A stretch of 64,000 nt of DNA from JBEEOW01 sp041191405 (lineage in GTDB: Bacteria; Bacteroidota; Bacteroidia; Cytophagales; UBA9547): assembly GCA_041191405.1 (NCBI GenBank), contig JBEEOW010000002.1, forward strand, positions 186,001-250,000. The letters run 5' to 3'. The notes beneath the pieces were generated by a model that saw only the letters and a program-made list of their open reading frames with translations, was not told where the DNA came from and ran no database searches. The stretch's first letter is position 1. Each line of letters begins with the position of its first letter. Below are positions 35,251-44,357 of this stretch, one piece after another. A program made the translations under genes and the position numbers.

Positions 35251-35925
35251 ATGGAACTCGAAATTCTCTTTAATGACGAATATCTTATTGCAGTAAATAA
35301 ACCAACGGGAATTAGCTCACAACCCGACTCTACTGCCGAACTTTCCTTATTGGAATTAACCCAAAATCACTTACAAAACATTGGAGAAAACTGCACCATT
35401 CAGGTATTACACAGAATTGACAAACCAGTATCAGGTGTAGTTCTTTTTGCAAAAACAGAGCAAAGCTTGGCAACATTTAATGAAATGTTTCGTGAACGAA
35501 AAATAAGTAAGCGTTACCTAACTGTAGTGAATAATGCACCTTCAGAAAATAAAGGTATTTTACGTAACTACATGGTTCACAACACCAAAAATAACAAAAG
35601 CTACATCACTACAGAAGATAAACCAAATGCAAAAGAAGCTGTATTGGAATATGAAGCACTTTTAAGTTCGGAAAAATACTTTTTATTACAAATCAAGCTA
35701 ATCACAGGCAGACATCATCAAATAAGAGTTCAACTTGCCAATATTGGTTGCCATATAAAAGGTGATTTAAAATACGGTGCAAAACGTAGTAATTCAAATG
35801 GAGGAATATTGTTACACAGCTATTTAACTTCATTTACACACCCATTTACAAATCAAGACATTGAAATTAAAGCCCCACTTCCAAGTGATGATATTTGGTG
35901 GTTTTTTAAAGAAAAGTTACAGTAA
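35251..35925 (+). CDS. RluA-family pseudouridine synthase
   Basis: The 224-residue enzyme isomerises uridine in RNA. The catalytic Asp is D57 in LHRIDKPVSGVVLFAKT. Other motifs are YLIAVNKPTGISSQPD, FRERKISKRYLTVV, LITGRHHQIRVQLA and GGILLHSYLTSFTHP. It has no S4 domain and is short, like the RluA/RsuA-type stand-alone synthases, so the exact rRNA or tRNA site cannot be named. Confidence 0.93.
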   Translation: MELEILFNDEYLIAVNKPTGISSQPDSTAELSLLELTQNHLQNIGENCTIQVLHRIDKPVSGVVLFAKTEQSLATFNEMFRERKISKRYLTVVNNAPSENKGILRNYMVHNTKNNKSYITTEDKPNAKEAVLEYEALLSSEKYFLLQIKLITGRHHQIRVQLANIGCHIKGDLKYGAKRSNSNGGILLHSYLTSFTHPFTNQDIEIKAPLPSDDIWWFFKEKLQ

Positions 35926-35961
35926 AAAAAGCCGTTGATGAAAATAAATCCACCAACAGCT

Positions 35962-35985
35962 AAACAAACAAACAAACAAACAAAC
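35962..35985. repeat. AAAC microsatellite, six copies
   Basis: AAAC is repeated six times directly after the pseudouridine-synthase gene, then the palindrome CAGTATT-A-AATACTG follows at 35990-36004. No gene or function is apparent. Confidence 0.7.
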
Positions 35986-36071
35986 TACTCAGTATTAAAT
36001 ACTGTCTAATTCATATATCAAAAGTATAAAAAGGATAGAATCTCAAATTAAAAGCATATTAAATTTTATTA

Positions 36072-37100
36072 ATGCTTATGACAAACATAGAAAAAGCAAA
36101 TTTCTTAATCGAAAAATGGAATCAAAACACTGATAATGAATATATTTTCAAAACTTCGGGCAGTACAGGTATTCCAAAAGAAATAACTTTTTCAAAAGAA
36201 AAAGTAAAATTAAGCGCACAAAATACAATCAATTTTTTAGGTCTAAACACTACCGACAAAGCCTTAATAAATTTAAACATAGATTTTATTGCAGGCGCAA
36301 TGATGCTTATCAGATGTTTAGAAGCCAACATGAATTTCAGGGTAATTGAACCATCAGGAAATCCTTTTGAAAACATAAACATTGGTGAAGAGTTTTCATT
36401 TTACTCATTTGTACCTCAACAACTTAGTAACATTATAGTAAACAAATCAAATATTGAAAAATTAAACAAAGCTAAAGCGATAATAGTTGGTGGAGCAGCA
36501 ATGAGTGATGAACTAATTGCTAATTGCCAAAATATTAAGAGTCCCATTTACTCCACCTATGGAATGACGGAAACAATTTCTCACATTGCACTAAAACAAA
36601 TTAATGGTACTAATAAAAGTGATTGTTTTGAATTACTTAATGGATTTGAAATTGATACAGACGAAAGAGATTGTTTGTGCATAAAATCATTTATTACAGA
36701 CAACAAATGGATTACAACAAACGACATTGTAACTATTGATGAAAACAAAAAAACATTTAAATTTTTAGGTCGATATGATGATGTAATCAATTCAGGAGGA
36801 ATAAAAATTTTTCCAAATGAAATCGAAAATCTTATTTCAAAATACTTTTCAGAAAACAAAATTCAGTTTAATTATTTCGTTTCAAGTTTGCAAGATGAAT
36901 ACTTTGGTGAAACAGTTTGTTTATTTATTGAATCAAAAATTCAAGATAAAGATTTAAAAAACAAGCTATTTACATTTTTAAAACAACACTTACATTCTTA
37001 TAAAATCCCAAAAAAAATCTTCTTTATTTCTAAATTTGAATTCACTCCTACTTTAAAAATTGATAAAAAAGGAACGATTTCAAAATTCATATTGGTATAA
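36072..37100 (+). CDS. menE: AMP-binding acyl-CoA ligase, probably o-succinylbenzoate-CoA ligase
   Basis: The 342-residue protein is a short member of the ANL superfamily. The ATP motif is FKTSGSTGIPKEI, the A5-type motif STYGMTETISHIA, and the hinge FLGRYDDVINSGGIKIFPNEIE; the C-terminal lysine region is SYKIPKKIFF...FTPTLKIDKKGT. The reduced N-terminus and HIAL after TET are what I recall of Bacteroidota MenE, which activates o-succinylbenzoate for menaquinone. No other men genes are in the window, so a different carboxylic acid is possible. An alternative ATG lies two codons in. Confidence 0.75.
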   Translation: MLMTNIEKANFLIEKWNQNTDNEYIFKTSGSTGIPKEITFSKEKVKLSAQNTINFLGLNTTDKALINLNIDFIAGAMMLIRCLEANMNFRVIEPSGNPFENINIGEEFSFYSFVPQQLSNIIVNKSNIEKLNKAKAIIVGGAAMSDELIANCQNIKSPIYSTYGMTETISHIALKQINGTNKSDCFELLNGFEIDTDERDCLCIKSFITDNKWITTNDIVTIDENKKTFKFLGRYDDVINSGGIKIFPNEIENLISKYFSENKIQFNYFVSSLQDEYFGETVCLFIESKIQDKDLKNKLFTFLKQHLHSYKIPKKIFFISKFEFTPTLKIDKKGTISKFILV

Positions 37101-37110
37101 AAACCAAAGA

Positions 37111-37134
37111 GGAGGTCCTTTTAAGGGAACCTCC
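37111..37134 (+). terminator. Hairpin after the menE-like gene
   Basis: GGAGGTCCTT (37111-37120) and AAGGGAACCTCC (37123-37134) pair with a small bulge just after the stop. The GGAGGT core resembles REP-like palindromes seen elsewhere here; there is no strong U-run. Confidence 0.45.
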
Positions 37135-37179
37135 ATCTTCGGCACAAACAACACACACAAAAAATGTCTTTAAATTTCT

Positions 37180-38220
37180 TTATTTAATAGAAGCTTTTTG
37201 AATAGCAGCCTTTTGCTCGTCTTTTTCAGAAATTAAAACCTCTTTATGCAACGGAATGGCATTTCCATTTATTGTATTATTCAAATTATGGTTAATAATT
37301 CCATTATTAACATCAGTAATTAATTTTAAAAGAGAATGTTGATCATCAGTATCAAATGTTGGTTCCCAAACCATAACTCCACCAGCATGATTTTTTGCTA
37401 ATAAAGCTTTAGCTTGTACTTGATGAGGACCATCATAGACATCACCTCTAAATTTACCTGTTGAAGGATTTGCTTTCAAGGTTTTAGCAATATTTCTATA
37501 AGATTCCCAGCTATATTTTGCATGAAAAGGAATACCAACAATTGCTTTTTCTTTAGCTAAACCTCTCAATAACCAATAATTAAGAGTATTTTTTGCATAA
37601 TCCAGTGAATAGCTATCTGTATCTGGATTTTCGTAGCACATCAAGTTTAAATAATCAACAAAACCAAAAACTTCATCTTTAACATAAACACCTTGTTGAG
37701 GCGATGCAGCTACAGCAGCCGATAAAATTTTACCATTTTTATGTAACGACTCACTAAGTTGTTGCATTAAAAGTGAATAATTGTTAGCAGAAGCATCACC
37801 GATTGGATAAGCCCAATAAATATCAACTCCATCTAAATTATAATCTAAAACTAATTTAGTTATTTCCTTTACAAAAGTTTTACGTGCTTTAGGATTAGCA
37901 CTTAAACCCTGCCATAAAGCATCATCCTTCATTTCTGTACCTACATTCCATCCTGAAACCGAAATAAGTACTTTAACACTATTTTTATGCGCTTTTTGAA
38001 CCAATTCTTTTAGTGTTTCAGATTCAAAATCATCATAATTAATTTTACCTTCAATACTAGGGATAGCAAAAGCAAAATTTATATGTGTTAACTTATTAAA
38101 TTGAATTTGAGATAGGTCACTAGACCAAGAAGTAACATAGCCTACCACCTTTGACTCTGCAAACAGATTGTTTACAGTTAACAAAGTAATTAAAAGAAGA
38201 AGGGATATAGATTTCCTCAT
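37180..38220 (-). CDS. Exported GH18 chitinase-like protein lacking catalytic acids
   Basis: The 346-residue protein has a signal peptide (1-21) and a GH18 barrel: VVGYVTSWSSDLSQIQFNKLTHINFAFA, VKVLISVSGWN, a DGxDxDxE motif site and YLNLMCYENPD. In active chitinases the motif reads DGxDxDWEYP; here it is DGVDIYWAYP (residues 130-139), so the middle Asp is Y135 and the proton-donating Glu is A137. I read these codons directly from the DNA. The protein is therefore probably a chitin- or glycan-binding relative rather than a hydrolase. KAIVGIPFHAKYSWESY and GGVMVWEPTFDTDD match the later barrel strands. Confidence 0.88.
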   Translation of the reverse strand: MRKSISLLLLITLLTVNNLFAESKVVGYVTSWSSDLSQIQFNKLTHINFAFAIPSIEGKINYDDFESETLKELVQKAHKNSVKVLISVSGWNVGTEMKDDALWQGLSANPKARKTFVKEITKLVLDYNLDGVDIYWAYPIGDASANNYSLLMQQLSESLHKNGKILSAAVAASPQQGVYVKDEVFGFVDYLNLMCYENPDTDSYSLDYAKNTLNYWLLRGLAKEKAIVGIPFHAKYSWESYRNIAKTLKANPSTGKFRGDVYDGPHQVQAKALLAKNHAGGVMVWEPTFDTDDQHSLLKLITDVNNGIINHNLNNTINGNAIPLHKEVLISEKDEQKAAIQKASIK

Positions 38221-38245
38221 GGTAGTCTACTTTTTGGGTTCGATA

Positions 38246-38272
38246 CAAATATATGAATTTTTAAATAAACAA
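38246..38272 (-). promoter_or_regulatory. Putative promoter of the GH18-like gene (TTG-N16-TATATTTG)
   Basis: On the minus strand TTG (38270-38272) and TATATTTG (38246-38253) are 16 bases apart, one short of the usual 17-23. The box ends 25 bases before the ATG at 38220. Confidence 0.5.
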
Positions 38273-38353
38273 TTTCATTTTATCAATAATTTTATAAAAA
38301 TAATTTAAAATATTGTTACAAAAATACAATATATAGTATTAAGAGAAATAAAA

Positions 38354-38381
38354 AAGGAGTTGGACATTAGCCCAACTCCTT
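38354..38381 (-). terminator. Intrinsic terminator after the unknown secreted gene 38409-39482
   Basis: Perfect 10-base arms AAGGAGTTGG (38354-38363) and CCAACTCCTT (38372-38381); on the minus strand the stem runs straight into TTTTTTATTTC. Confidence 0.8.
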
Positions 38382-38408
38382 ATAAAATATAAACTATATC
38401 AATTATGA

Positions 38409-39482
38409 TTATTGATTTGGACCTTTGAAAGTATCTACATCTAAGTAAAAATGTAAAGATTTTAACTTAGCTCTATCCATATTTCCTTTTAATTTTGTAG
38501 CCTCATCAGTAAATGCTTTGCCTTCAAACTTATCATAATCGTTAGCAATCAAACCTTGAGCTTCAACTAAAGCTTTATCAGGTTGATCTAAATAATTAAG
38601 ATAAATAATTGCTTTATTATAGAAAGCCGAAAATCTCATTTTTCTATCAGGTTTTTCATCAGAAGCATATTTAGTTTTTAAACTTTCAAAGTATGTTAAA
38701 AACTCTTCAGCTTTTTGTTTTTGCTCAGCAGTTAATTCAGCATTTGCACTAATTCCAGCTGCCCAAGCTTTAATTTCAGCACTAATAGCTTGTTGTTTTT
38801 CGTATTCTGGATGTTTTTTACTATCTAAAATCCAAACAGTTAAATTACCTGTCAATACAGGCCATCCTAACTTTTTATTTAAAGCTGCATTAGTATTTGT
38901 TAAATGTGTAGCATATTCAGTATTAAAAAACTCATTTAAAATACTTCTTCTATTATTTCTAATATAAGCTTCTGCTTTATAATAATCTTTTTGTTCAGAA
39001 CCTAAAGAAACAACTTTACCTTTATTGTCAGTTATAAAAGCTGAAAATAAAAATTTACCAGTATTGTCAAATACATCCGATTTAAATTTGATTGTATATT
39101 TCAATGTTGGTTGGTAAGTACTTGTAGAACCTATTACAACTCCACTCGAATTTTTAGTTTCTCTACGAACTTCTTTAACATCATATTCGTCAATTCTTGC
39201 ATCAACAAATGAAACTCTAATCTCATAATGACCTTTTTCTACCTTTTTTAATCCATCAATATTAATGTCACTTTCAGCAGAACTAAAACGAATTCTAAAA
39301 TCATCAGAAACATCATTTCCCTGTGGAGAAACAACATTATATGTATTTTTTGTCAAATCAGCTACTTCAGGTATAACCCTATAGCTATTTGAAATGTAAA
39401 ATCTGTCAATATCAACTTTTTGAGCAAATGTACTCAATGATATTGAGATAACTGAAGCTAAAGTAATAAGTGTTTTTTTCAT
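38409..39482 (-). CDS. Unknown exported protein
   Basis: I do not recognise this protein. It has 357 residues with a signal peptide (1-20, ...STFAQ), a beta-rich N-terminal half (about 25-190, for example VDIDRFYISNSYRVIPEV and LKYTIKFKSDVFDNTGKFLFSAFITDN) and an alpha-helical C-terminal half (about 200-357, with LTAEQKQKAEEFLTYFESLKTKY and AFYNKAIIYLNYLDQPDKALVEAQ, which looks TPR-like). There are no cysteines or catalytic motifs and no sorting tail, so it is probably periplasmic. It is the upstream neighbour of the GH18-like gene on the same strand, but a terminator separates them. Confidence 0.7.
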   Translation of the reverse strand: MKKTLITLASVISISLSTFAQKVDIDRFYISNSYRVIPEVADLTKNTYNVVSPQGNDVSDDFRIRFSSAESDINIDGLKKVEKGHYEIRVSFVDARIDEYDVKEVRRETKNSSGVVIGSTSTYQPTLKYTIKFKSDVFDNTGKFLFSAFITDNKGKVVSLGSEQKDYYKAEAYIRNNRRSILNEFFNTEYATHLTNTNAALNKKLGWPVLTGNLTVWILDSKKHPEYEKQQAISAEIKAWAAGISANAELTAEQKQKAEEFLTYFESLKTKYASDEKPDRKMRFSAFYNKAIIYLNYLDQPDKALVEAQGLIANDYDKFEGKAFTDEATKLKGNMDRAKLKSLHFYLDVDTFKGPNQ

Positions 39483-39615
39483 TTATAGTAATATTAGATA
39501 TTTTGCTAATTAAATCATTTTTTTTTACTCTTACAAACAATATACGTAGTTGTAGTTGTTAAATTTTATAGTTTAAACAAAAAATATAATTGTTTTTTAA
39601 TTTTTATACGTATAA

Positions 39616-40419
39616 ATGAACATGGAAACTTTAGGATATATTGGAGCATTGATAATGGGACTTTTATTAGGCTTTATTGGAGGAGGTGGTTCAATTTTAA
39701 CTGTTCCTATTTTAATTTATTTATTTAATATTGAAGCACATGTTGCTACTACTTATTCATTATTAGTAGTTGGCATTGTTTCTTTTTATGGTTCAATAAA
39801 TAATATTAAAAATAAAATTGCAGATTTTAAAACAGCAATTTTATTTGTTATTCCTTCTGCAATAACAGTATATTTTACAAAAAAAATATTTATTGCCAAC
39901 CTTCCTGACCCTTTAATTAACATTAATTATTTCACTGTTTCAAAACATCAATTTACACTAAGTTTCTTCATAATACTTATGTTTATTGTTGGATACAAAA
40001 TGATTTTCACTGATTTAAAAGTTAAAACTGATGAAATAAAAATAAACAAACCTAATATTTTGATATTAAATATTGCGGCAATTGTAGTTGGTATTATTAC
40101 TAGTATAGCTGGAGTAGGTGGAAGTTTTTTAATATTACCTGTTCTAATTACTTATCTTGGATTTTCGTTCAAAAAAGCCGTTGCAACAGCCTTGTTAATT
40201 GTAACATTTAATTCACTTTTAGGGTTTTCAATTGACATACAACACCATATTGATTTCAATTGGCATTTATTAACTATTTTCACCTCTATTGCAATTATTG
40301 GGGAAATTTTAGGTCAATTTTTATCTAAAAAAATCCCTATTATTTACATAAAAAAAACATTTGGCTTTATTGTAATTCTAATGGCTATTTCGATTTTAAT
40401 TGTAGAAATACAGCAATAA
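39616..40419 (+). CDS. TauE/SafE (TSUP) family permease
   Basis: The 267-residue membrane protein has two TSUP half-repeats with their glycine-rich motifs, MGLLLGFIGGGGSILTVPIL (near residue 15) and VGIITSIAGVGGSFLILPVL (near 155), and about seven to eight hydrophobic helices. It is shorter than the TSUP gene at 32203 and belongs to the common type. It probably exports a sulfur-containing or organic anion. An alternative ATG lies two codons downstream. Its stop is only five bases from the convergent ABC ATPase stop. Confidence 0.88.
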   Translation: MNMETLGYIGALIMGLLLGFIGGGGSILTVPILIYLFNIEAHVATTYSLLVVGIVSFYGSINNIKNKIADFKTAILFVIPSAITVYFTKKIFIANLPDPLININYFTVSKHQFTLSFFIILMFIVGYKMIFTDLKVKTDEIKINKPNILILNIAAIVVGIITSIAGVGGSFLILPVLITYLGFSFKKAVATALLIVTFNSLLGFSIDIQHHIDFNWHLLTIFTSIAIIGEILGQFLSKKIPIIYIKKTFGFIVILMAISILIVEIQQ

Positions 40420-40424
40420 ATCAA

Positions 40425-41042
40425 TTATTGATAATCACTTATTCTAATTACTTCGTCGCAAATCATGTATTCAAATTCCTGATTAGAACATATCAATAAA
40501 GTTCTATTATCAAGATGTTGTTTTAAAATTGAATGATACCATTCTATACCAGTTGCATCCATATTTGACGTAGGTTCATCTAACATGAGTAATGGATTAT
40601 TTGAAAAAATGGCTAAAAGTAGTTTTAATCGTTGTTTCATGCCTGATGAGAAAAACTTTATTTGCTTGTTTTTATGCGCTGATAAATAACCAATTTCAAG
40701 TAATTCATTAAAATCTGAAAACTTATATTTTTCTCTAAATGAATAATGAAACTCTAATAATTCAAGTAAAGTGAAATCTTCTGCCAATTCCATATATGGT
40801 GATGCATATCCAATATATGAATGAATATCATCAATTGAAATGTTGGTTTCGTTTAATTGAAATTCAATTTTTCCTTTTGTTGGGTTTATAAACCCAGAAA
40901 GTATTTGCAATAACGTGGATTTACCTGAACCGTTTGCTCCGGTTATTGCTGTTTTACTACCTGATTTAAAAGTATAATTCAGTTTTGAAAAAATAGTATC
41001 GTTGATATATTTTTTGGATAATTCCGAAACAATGATTTGCAT
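40425..41042 (-). CDS. ABC transporter ATP-binding protein (no permease nearby)
   Basis: The 205-residue ATPase has Walker A GANGSGKST (35-43), a variant signature FSSGMKQRLKLL instead of LSGGQ, Walker B LLMLDEPTSNMD and a short switch region (LLICSNQEFEYMICDEV) in which the usual His is not clear. It is small, like CcmA-type exporters. No membrane partner lies next to it: the upstream gene is lpxA, separated by a hairpin, and the downstream gene is convergent. A partner may be encoded elsewhere. Confidence 0.88.
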   Translation of the reverse strand: MQIIVSELSKKYINDTIFSKLNYTFKSGSKTAITGANGSGKSTLLQILSGFINPTKGKIEFQLNETNISIDDIHSYIGYASPYMELAEDFTLLELLEFHYSFREKYKFSDFNELLEIGYLSAHKNKQIKFFSSGMKQRLKLLLAIFSNNPLLMLDEPTSNMDATGIEWYHSILKQHLDNRTLLICSNQEFEYMICDEVIRISDYQ

Positions 41043-41057
41043 TGAATATAAATTAAA

Positions 41058-41086
41058 ATGCTCAATTCCTTTTTAGAATTGAGCAT
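41058..41086 (-). terminator. Hairpin between lpxA and the ABC ATPase gene
   Basis: Perfect 11-base arms ATGCTCAATTC (41058-41068) and GAATTGAGCAT (41076-41086); TTTTAATTT follows on the minus strand. It would end or reduce read-through from the lipid A operon. Confidence 0.65.
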
Positions 41087-41096
41087 GGTTATTATT

Positions 41097-41876
41097 TTAG
41101 TCGCTTATACCTCTCATTATACCTCTCTCCGATCCTCGAACAAAGTTTATAATTTCATCTCTTTCAGGAGAAGGTGGCATTTCCATTTCTATTATTTGAA
41201 GTGCTTTACTATTATTATTACCTTTTAAATAAAGCGTTCTAAATATTTCTTGTATTTCGTTGATTTTTTCGTTTGTAAAACCACGTCTTCTTAATCCAAC
41301 AGAATTTATTCCGCAATATGCAAGCGGCTCTCTACCTGCTTTAGTAAATGGCGGCACATCTTTCAATACAATTGAACCACCTGAAATCATAGCATGTGAA
41401 CCAATTTTTACAAACTGATGAACTGCACTTGTTCCGCCGATAATTACCCAATCACCCAACACAACATGTCCTGCAATTTGAACAGTATTTGCTAAAATAC
41501 AATTATCACCAACTATTGCATCATGTGCAACATGTACATACGCCATTAACAAGCAATTAGCACCTACTTTGGTAGTAAATCTATCAGATGTACCTTTTGA
41601 AATAGTTACATATTCACGAACAACAGTATTGTCTCCAATTTCTGCTGTAGTAACTTCTCCTGCATATTTTAAATCTTGAGGAGCAGATGATATACAAGCC
41701 CCTGGATAAATTTTACAATTTTTCCCGATTCTTGCACCAGGACTAATCACAGCATGAGATGCTATCCAAGTTCCATCACCAATTATTGTATCCTCATGAA
41801 TTACTGCAAAAGGTTCAACTGTTACATCTGAGCCTAACTTAGCATCAGGGTGTATATATGCTAGAGGTGAAATCAT
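41097..41876 (-). CDS. lpxA: UDP-N-acetylglucosamine acyltransferase
   Basis: The 259-residue left-handed beta-helix enzyme adds the first 3-hydroxyacyl chain to UDP-GlcNAc in lipid A synthesis. Hexapeptide repeats run from SPLAYIHPDAKLGSDVTVEPFAVI onward; the catalytic His is in YVHVAHDAIVGDN, and the C-terminal helical part includes GLRRRGFTNEKINEIQEIFRTLY. It starts directly after the lpxC-fabZ stop with no spacer, so the genes are one operon and probably translationally coupled. Confidence 0.97.
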   Translation of the reverse strand: MISPLAYIHPDAKLGSDVTVEPFAVIHEDTIIGDGTWIASHAVISPGARIGKNCKIYPGACISSAPQDLKYAGEVTTAEIGDNTVVREYVTISKGTSDRFTTKVGANCLLMAYVHVAHDAIVGDNCILANTVQIAGHVVLGDWVIIGGTSAVHQFVKIGSHAMISGGSIVLKDVPPFTKAGREPLAYCGINSVGLRRRGFTNEKINEIQEIFRTLYLKGNNNSKALQIIEMEMPPSPERDEIINFVRGSERGIMRGISD

Positions 41877-43271
41877 TTATTTATCTTTCCTTACAATACT
41901 TGCAGTCATTACTGCTTCACTTACTAATACACCTGCTACATAAGCATGACCTTGCATTTTTACTATTCCTCTTTTAATAGGAGCTAATAATTCGCATTTA
42001 AAAATAACTTGATCACCAGGAGTAATCATTTTTCTAAATCTGCAATTCTCAATTCCTAAGAAATATGTCCAATAATTATGAGGGTCAGGAACAGAGTTTA
42101 ATGCTAAAATTCCACCTGTTTGAGCCATTGCTTCCATTTGTAATACTCCTGGAAATACAGGATTATCAGGAAAATGTCCGACAAAGAAAGGTTCATTTAT
42201 TGTTATATTCTTTAAACCAACAACAGTTGTTTCGTCTAAATGAATAATTTTATCAATCAATTTGAATGGATAAGCATGTGGCAACATTTTGTAAATTTGC
42301 ACATTATCCATTACTGGAGGTACAGTTGGGTCGTATTGAGGAATGTTACTTTTGCTTGACTCTAACATCATTTGCTTTAATTTTTTAGCAAATGCTATGT
42401 TTGCAGCATGACCTGGGCGAGCAGCTAAAATTTGTGCTTTGATTGGGCGCCCAACCAATGCTAAATCTCCAATAACATCTAATAATTTATGACGAGCAGG
42501 TTCATTTTTATAACGTAATTCTACATTATTAAGAATTCCTTCTTTTTGAACCGTAATTTTATCTTTTCCTAATAGTTCTGATAAATGATTTAATTCATCA
42601 TCAGCCACAACTCTATCAACTATCACAATTGCATTGCTTACATCTCCACCTTTGATAAGGTTTTGTTTGTAAAGCATTTCTAATTCATGTAAAAAACAGA
42701 ATGTTCTTGCTGATGCAATTTCTTTAACAAATTGACGAATACTTGTAATTGATGCATGTTGACTTCCTAAAACAGGTGAATTATAGTCAACCATTACAGT
42801 TACTCTATAATCATCTAAAGGTAGCGCAGCAATTTCAACATCTCTGTCAACATCTTTATAATTTACACTTTCAGTAACTTCAAAAAAGTTTCTAAGTGCA
42901 TTTTGCTCTTCTAATTCAGCTTCTAAAAGTTTATCAACGAATTGAATTGAACTTCCATCCATAATTGGTGGCTCCGGACCATCCAATTGTATCAATACAT
43001 TGTCGATTTCTAAACCTACTAAAGCAGCTAAAGTGTGTTCAACGGTATTAACACGAGCACCATTTTTTTCGATGGTAGTTCCTCTTGAAAGGTCAACTAC
43101 ATTGTCAACATCAGCTTCAACTATAGGTTGTCCTTCGATGTCAATTCGTTGAAACTTAATGCCATGATTAATTGGTGCAGGCAAAAAAGTCATATTTGAA
43201 ACTACTCCCGTGTGTAAACCTACACCCGAAACAGTAACAGGATTTTTTATTGTATGCTGTTTAGTATTCAT
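41877..43271 (-). CDS. lpxC: Fused LpxC deacetylase and FabZ 3-hydroxyacyl-ACP dehydratase
   Basis: The 464-residue bifunctional protein joins LpxC (about 1-305) and FabZ (about 315-464). LpxC motifs are TVSGVGLHTG, EHTLAALVGLEIDNVLI, DGSS and the zinc-site segment RHKLLDVIGDLALVGRPI. FabZ motifs are LPHAYPFKLID, VGHFPDNPVFPGVLQMEAMAQTGG with the His and Glu active-site residues. This fusion is characteristic of Bacteroidota, and links committed lipid A deacetylation to fatty-acid elongation. It directly abuts lpxD upstream and lpxA downstream with no intervening bases. Confidence 0.97.
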   Translation of the reverse strand: MNTKQHTIKNPVTVSGVGLHTGVVSNMTFLPAPINHGIKFQRIDIEGQPIVEADVDNVVDLSRGTTIEKNGARVNTVEHTLAALVGLEIDNVLIQLDGPEPPIMDGSSIQFVDKLLEAELEEQNALRNFFEVTESVNYKDVDRDVEIAALPLDDYRVTVMVDYNSPVLGSQHASITSIRQFVKEIASARTFCFLHELEMLYKQNLIKGGDVSNAIVIVDRVVADDELNHLSELLGKDKITVQKEGILNNVELRYKNEPARHKLLDVIGDLALVGRPIKAQILAARPGHAANIAFAKKLKQMMLESSKSNIPQYDPTVPPVMDNVQIYKMLPHAYPFKLIDKIIHLDETTVVGLKNITINEPFFVGHFPDNPVFPGVLQMEAMAQTGGILALNSVPDPHNYWTYFLGIENCRFRKMITPGDQVIFKCELLAPIKRGIVKMQGHAYVAGVLVSEAVMTASIVRKDK

Positions 43272-44321
43272 CTATTTGGTTTCCGAAACGGACAAATGTA
43301 CCAATTTTTCTTCAATTTTTTCAATTTTACTTAATAATTCAGGCAGTTTTCTGAAAATTGTTAGCGATTTCAGGTTTTGTGCATATTCTTGGGCTGGTGA
43401 ACCTAAGAATGTTTTACCTTCTTCTGTAACATTTTTGTTTATTCCTGACTGTGCACCTATTTTGGTTTTAGGTGCTAAAGTAAGGTGACCAATAATACCT
43501 ACTTGTCCACCAATCATAGAATTATGACCAATTTTTGTTGAACCGGCAATACCTGTTTGCGCCGCAATTACTGTGTTTGCACCAACAGTTACATTGTGTG
43601 CTATTTGGATTAAGTTATCCAATTTAACACCTGATTCTATGATAGTTGAACCCATTGTTGCACAATCAACTACTGTATTTGCTCCAATATCAACATGGTC
43701 GCCTAAAATTACATTTCCTAGCTGTGGAATTGTTTTGTAAGTACCATCGGCTTGAGGTGCAAAACCAAAACCGTCAGAACCAAGTACCGCACCAGCTTGA
43801 ATTGTGCAATAATTTCCAATTACTGTATCTGCGTATATTTTTACTCCAGGAAAAATAATGCAATTATTTCCAATTTTTACATTGTTACCAATATAAACGT
43901 GTGGGTAAATTTTTACATTATCTCCTATTGTTGTATTTTCTCCAATGTACGAAAATGCTCCACGGTAAATACTTTCGCCTGTGGTAGCATTCTTTCCAAT
44001 AAAAGAAGGTTCTTCTACTCCTGAAATTGAAAAGCTCTTAAATTTGTGGTATTCTTCTAAAAGTGCGGTAAAGGCTAAGTAAGGATCGTCAACTAAAATT
44101 AATGCTGGAGCAATTTCTTGTTTTGGCTCAAAAGTTTTGGCAGCGATAATTGCACTCGCTTGTGTAGTGTAAACAAAATTCTCATATTTTATGTTAGAGA
44201 AAAATGTAATTGAGCCTGCTTGTGCAGTTTCAATTTTATCAAGGTTACTCACCTTTAGTTCTCCATTACCGATAACTGTACCGCCTAAGAGAGCCGCAAT
44301 TTGATTTACGCTAAACTCCAT
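43272..44321 (-). CDS. lpxD: UDP-3-O-acylglucosamine N-acyltransferase
   Basis: The 349-residue enzyme adds the N-linked acyl chain after LpxC. It has the N-terminal uridine-binding domain (FSVNQIAALLGG...SITFFSNIKY), a long hexapeptide beta-helix (IYPHVYIGNNVKIGNNCIIFPGVKI) with the catalytic His in LIQIAHNVTVGANT, the GSDGFGFAPQ motif and a C-terminal helix. It is first in the lpxD-lpxC/fabZ-lpxA run, 36 bases after the HD-domain gene. Confidence 0.97.
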   Translation of the reverse strand: MEFSVNQIAALLGGTVIGNGELKVSNLDKIETAQAGSITFFSNIKYENFVYTTQASAIIAAKTFEPKQEIAPALILVDDPYLAFTALLEEYHKFKSFSISGVEEPSFIGKNATTGESIYRGAFSYIGENTTIGDNVKIYPHVYIGNNVKIGNNCIIFPGVKIYADTVIGNYCTIQAGAVLGSDGFGFAPQADGTYKTIPQLGNVILGDHVDIGANTVVDCATMGSTIIESGVKLDNLIQIAHNVTVGANTVIAAQTGIAGSTKIGHNSMIGGQVGIIGHLTLAPKTKIGAQSGINKNVTEEGKTFLGSPAQEYAQNLKSLTIFRKLPELLSKIEKIEEKLVHLSVSETK

Positions 44322-44357
44322 ACCTTACTTAATTTTTATGCTTTTGTTAAAAAACGT

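Noticed and set aside
35962..35985. AAAC repeat as a possible origin or regulatory iteron
   Set aside because: It is a plain microsatellite without DnaA-box-like sequences or replication genes next to it.
41877..43271. LpxC-FabZ fusion as a novelty or frame error
   Set aside because: This fusion is well known in Bacteroidota and both halves have complete motifs.
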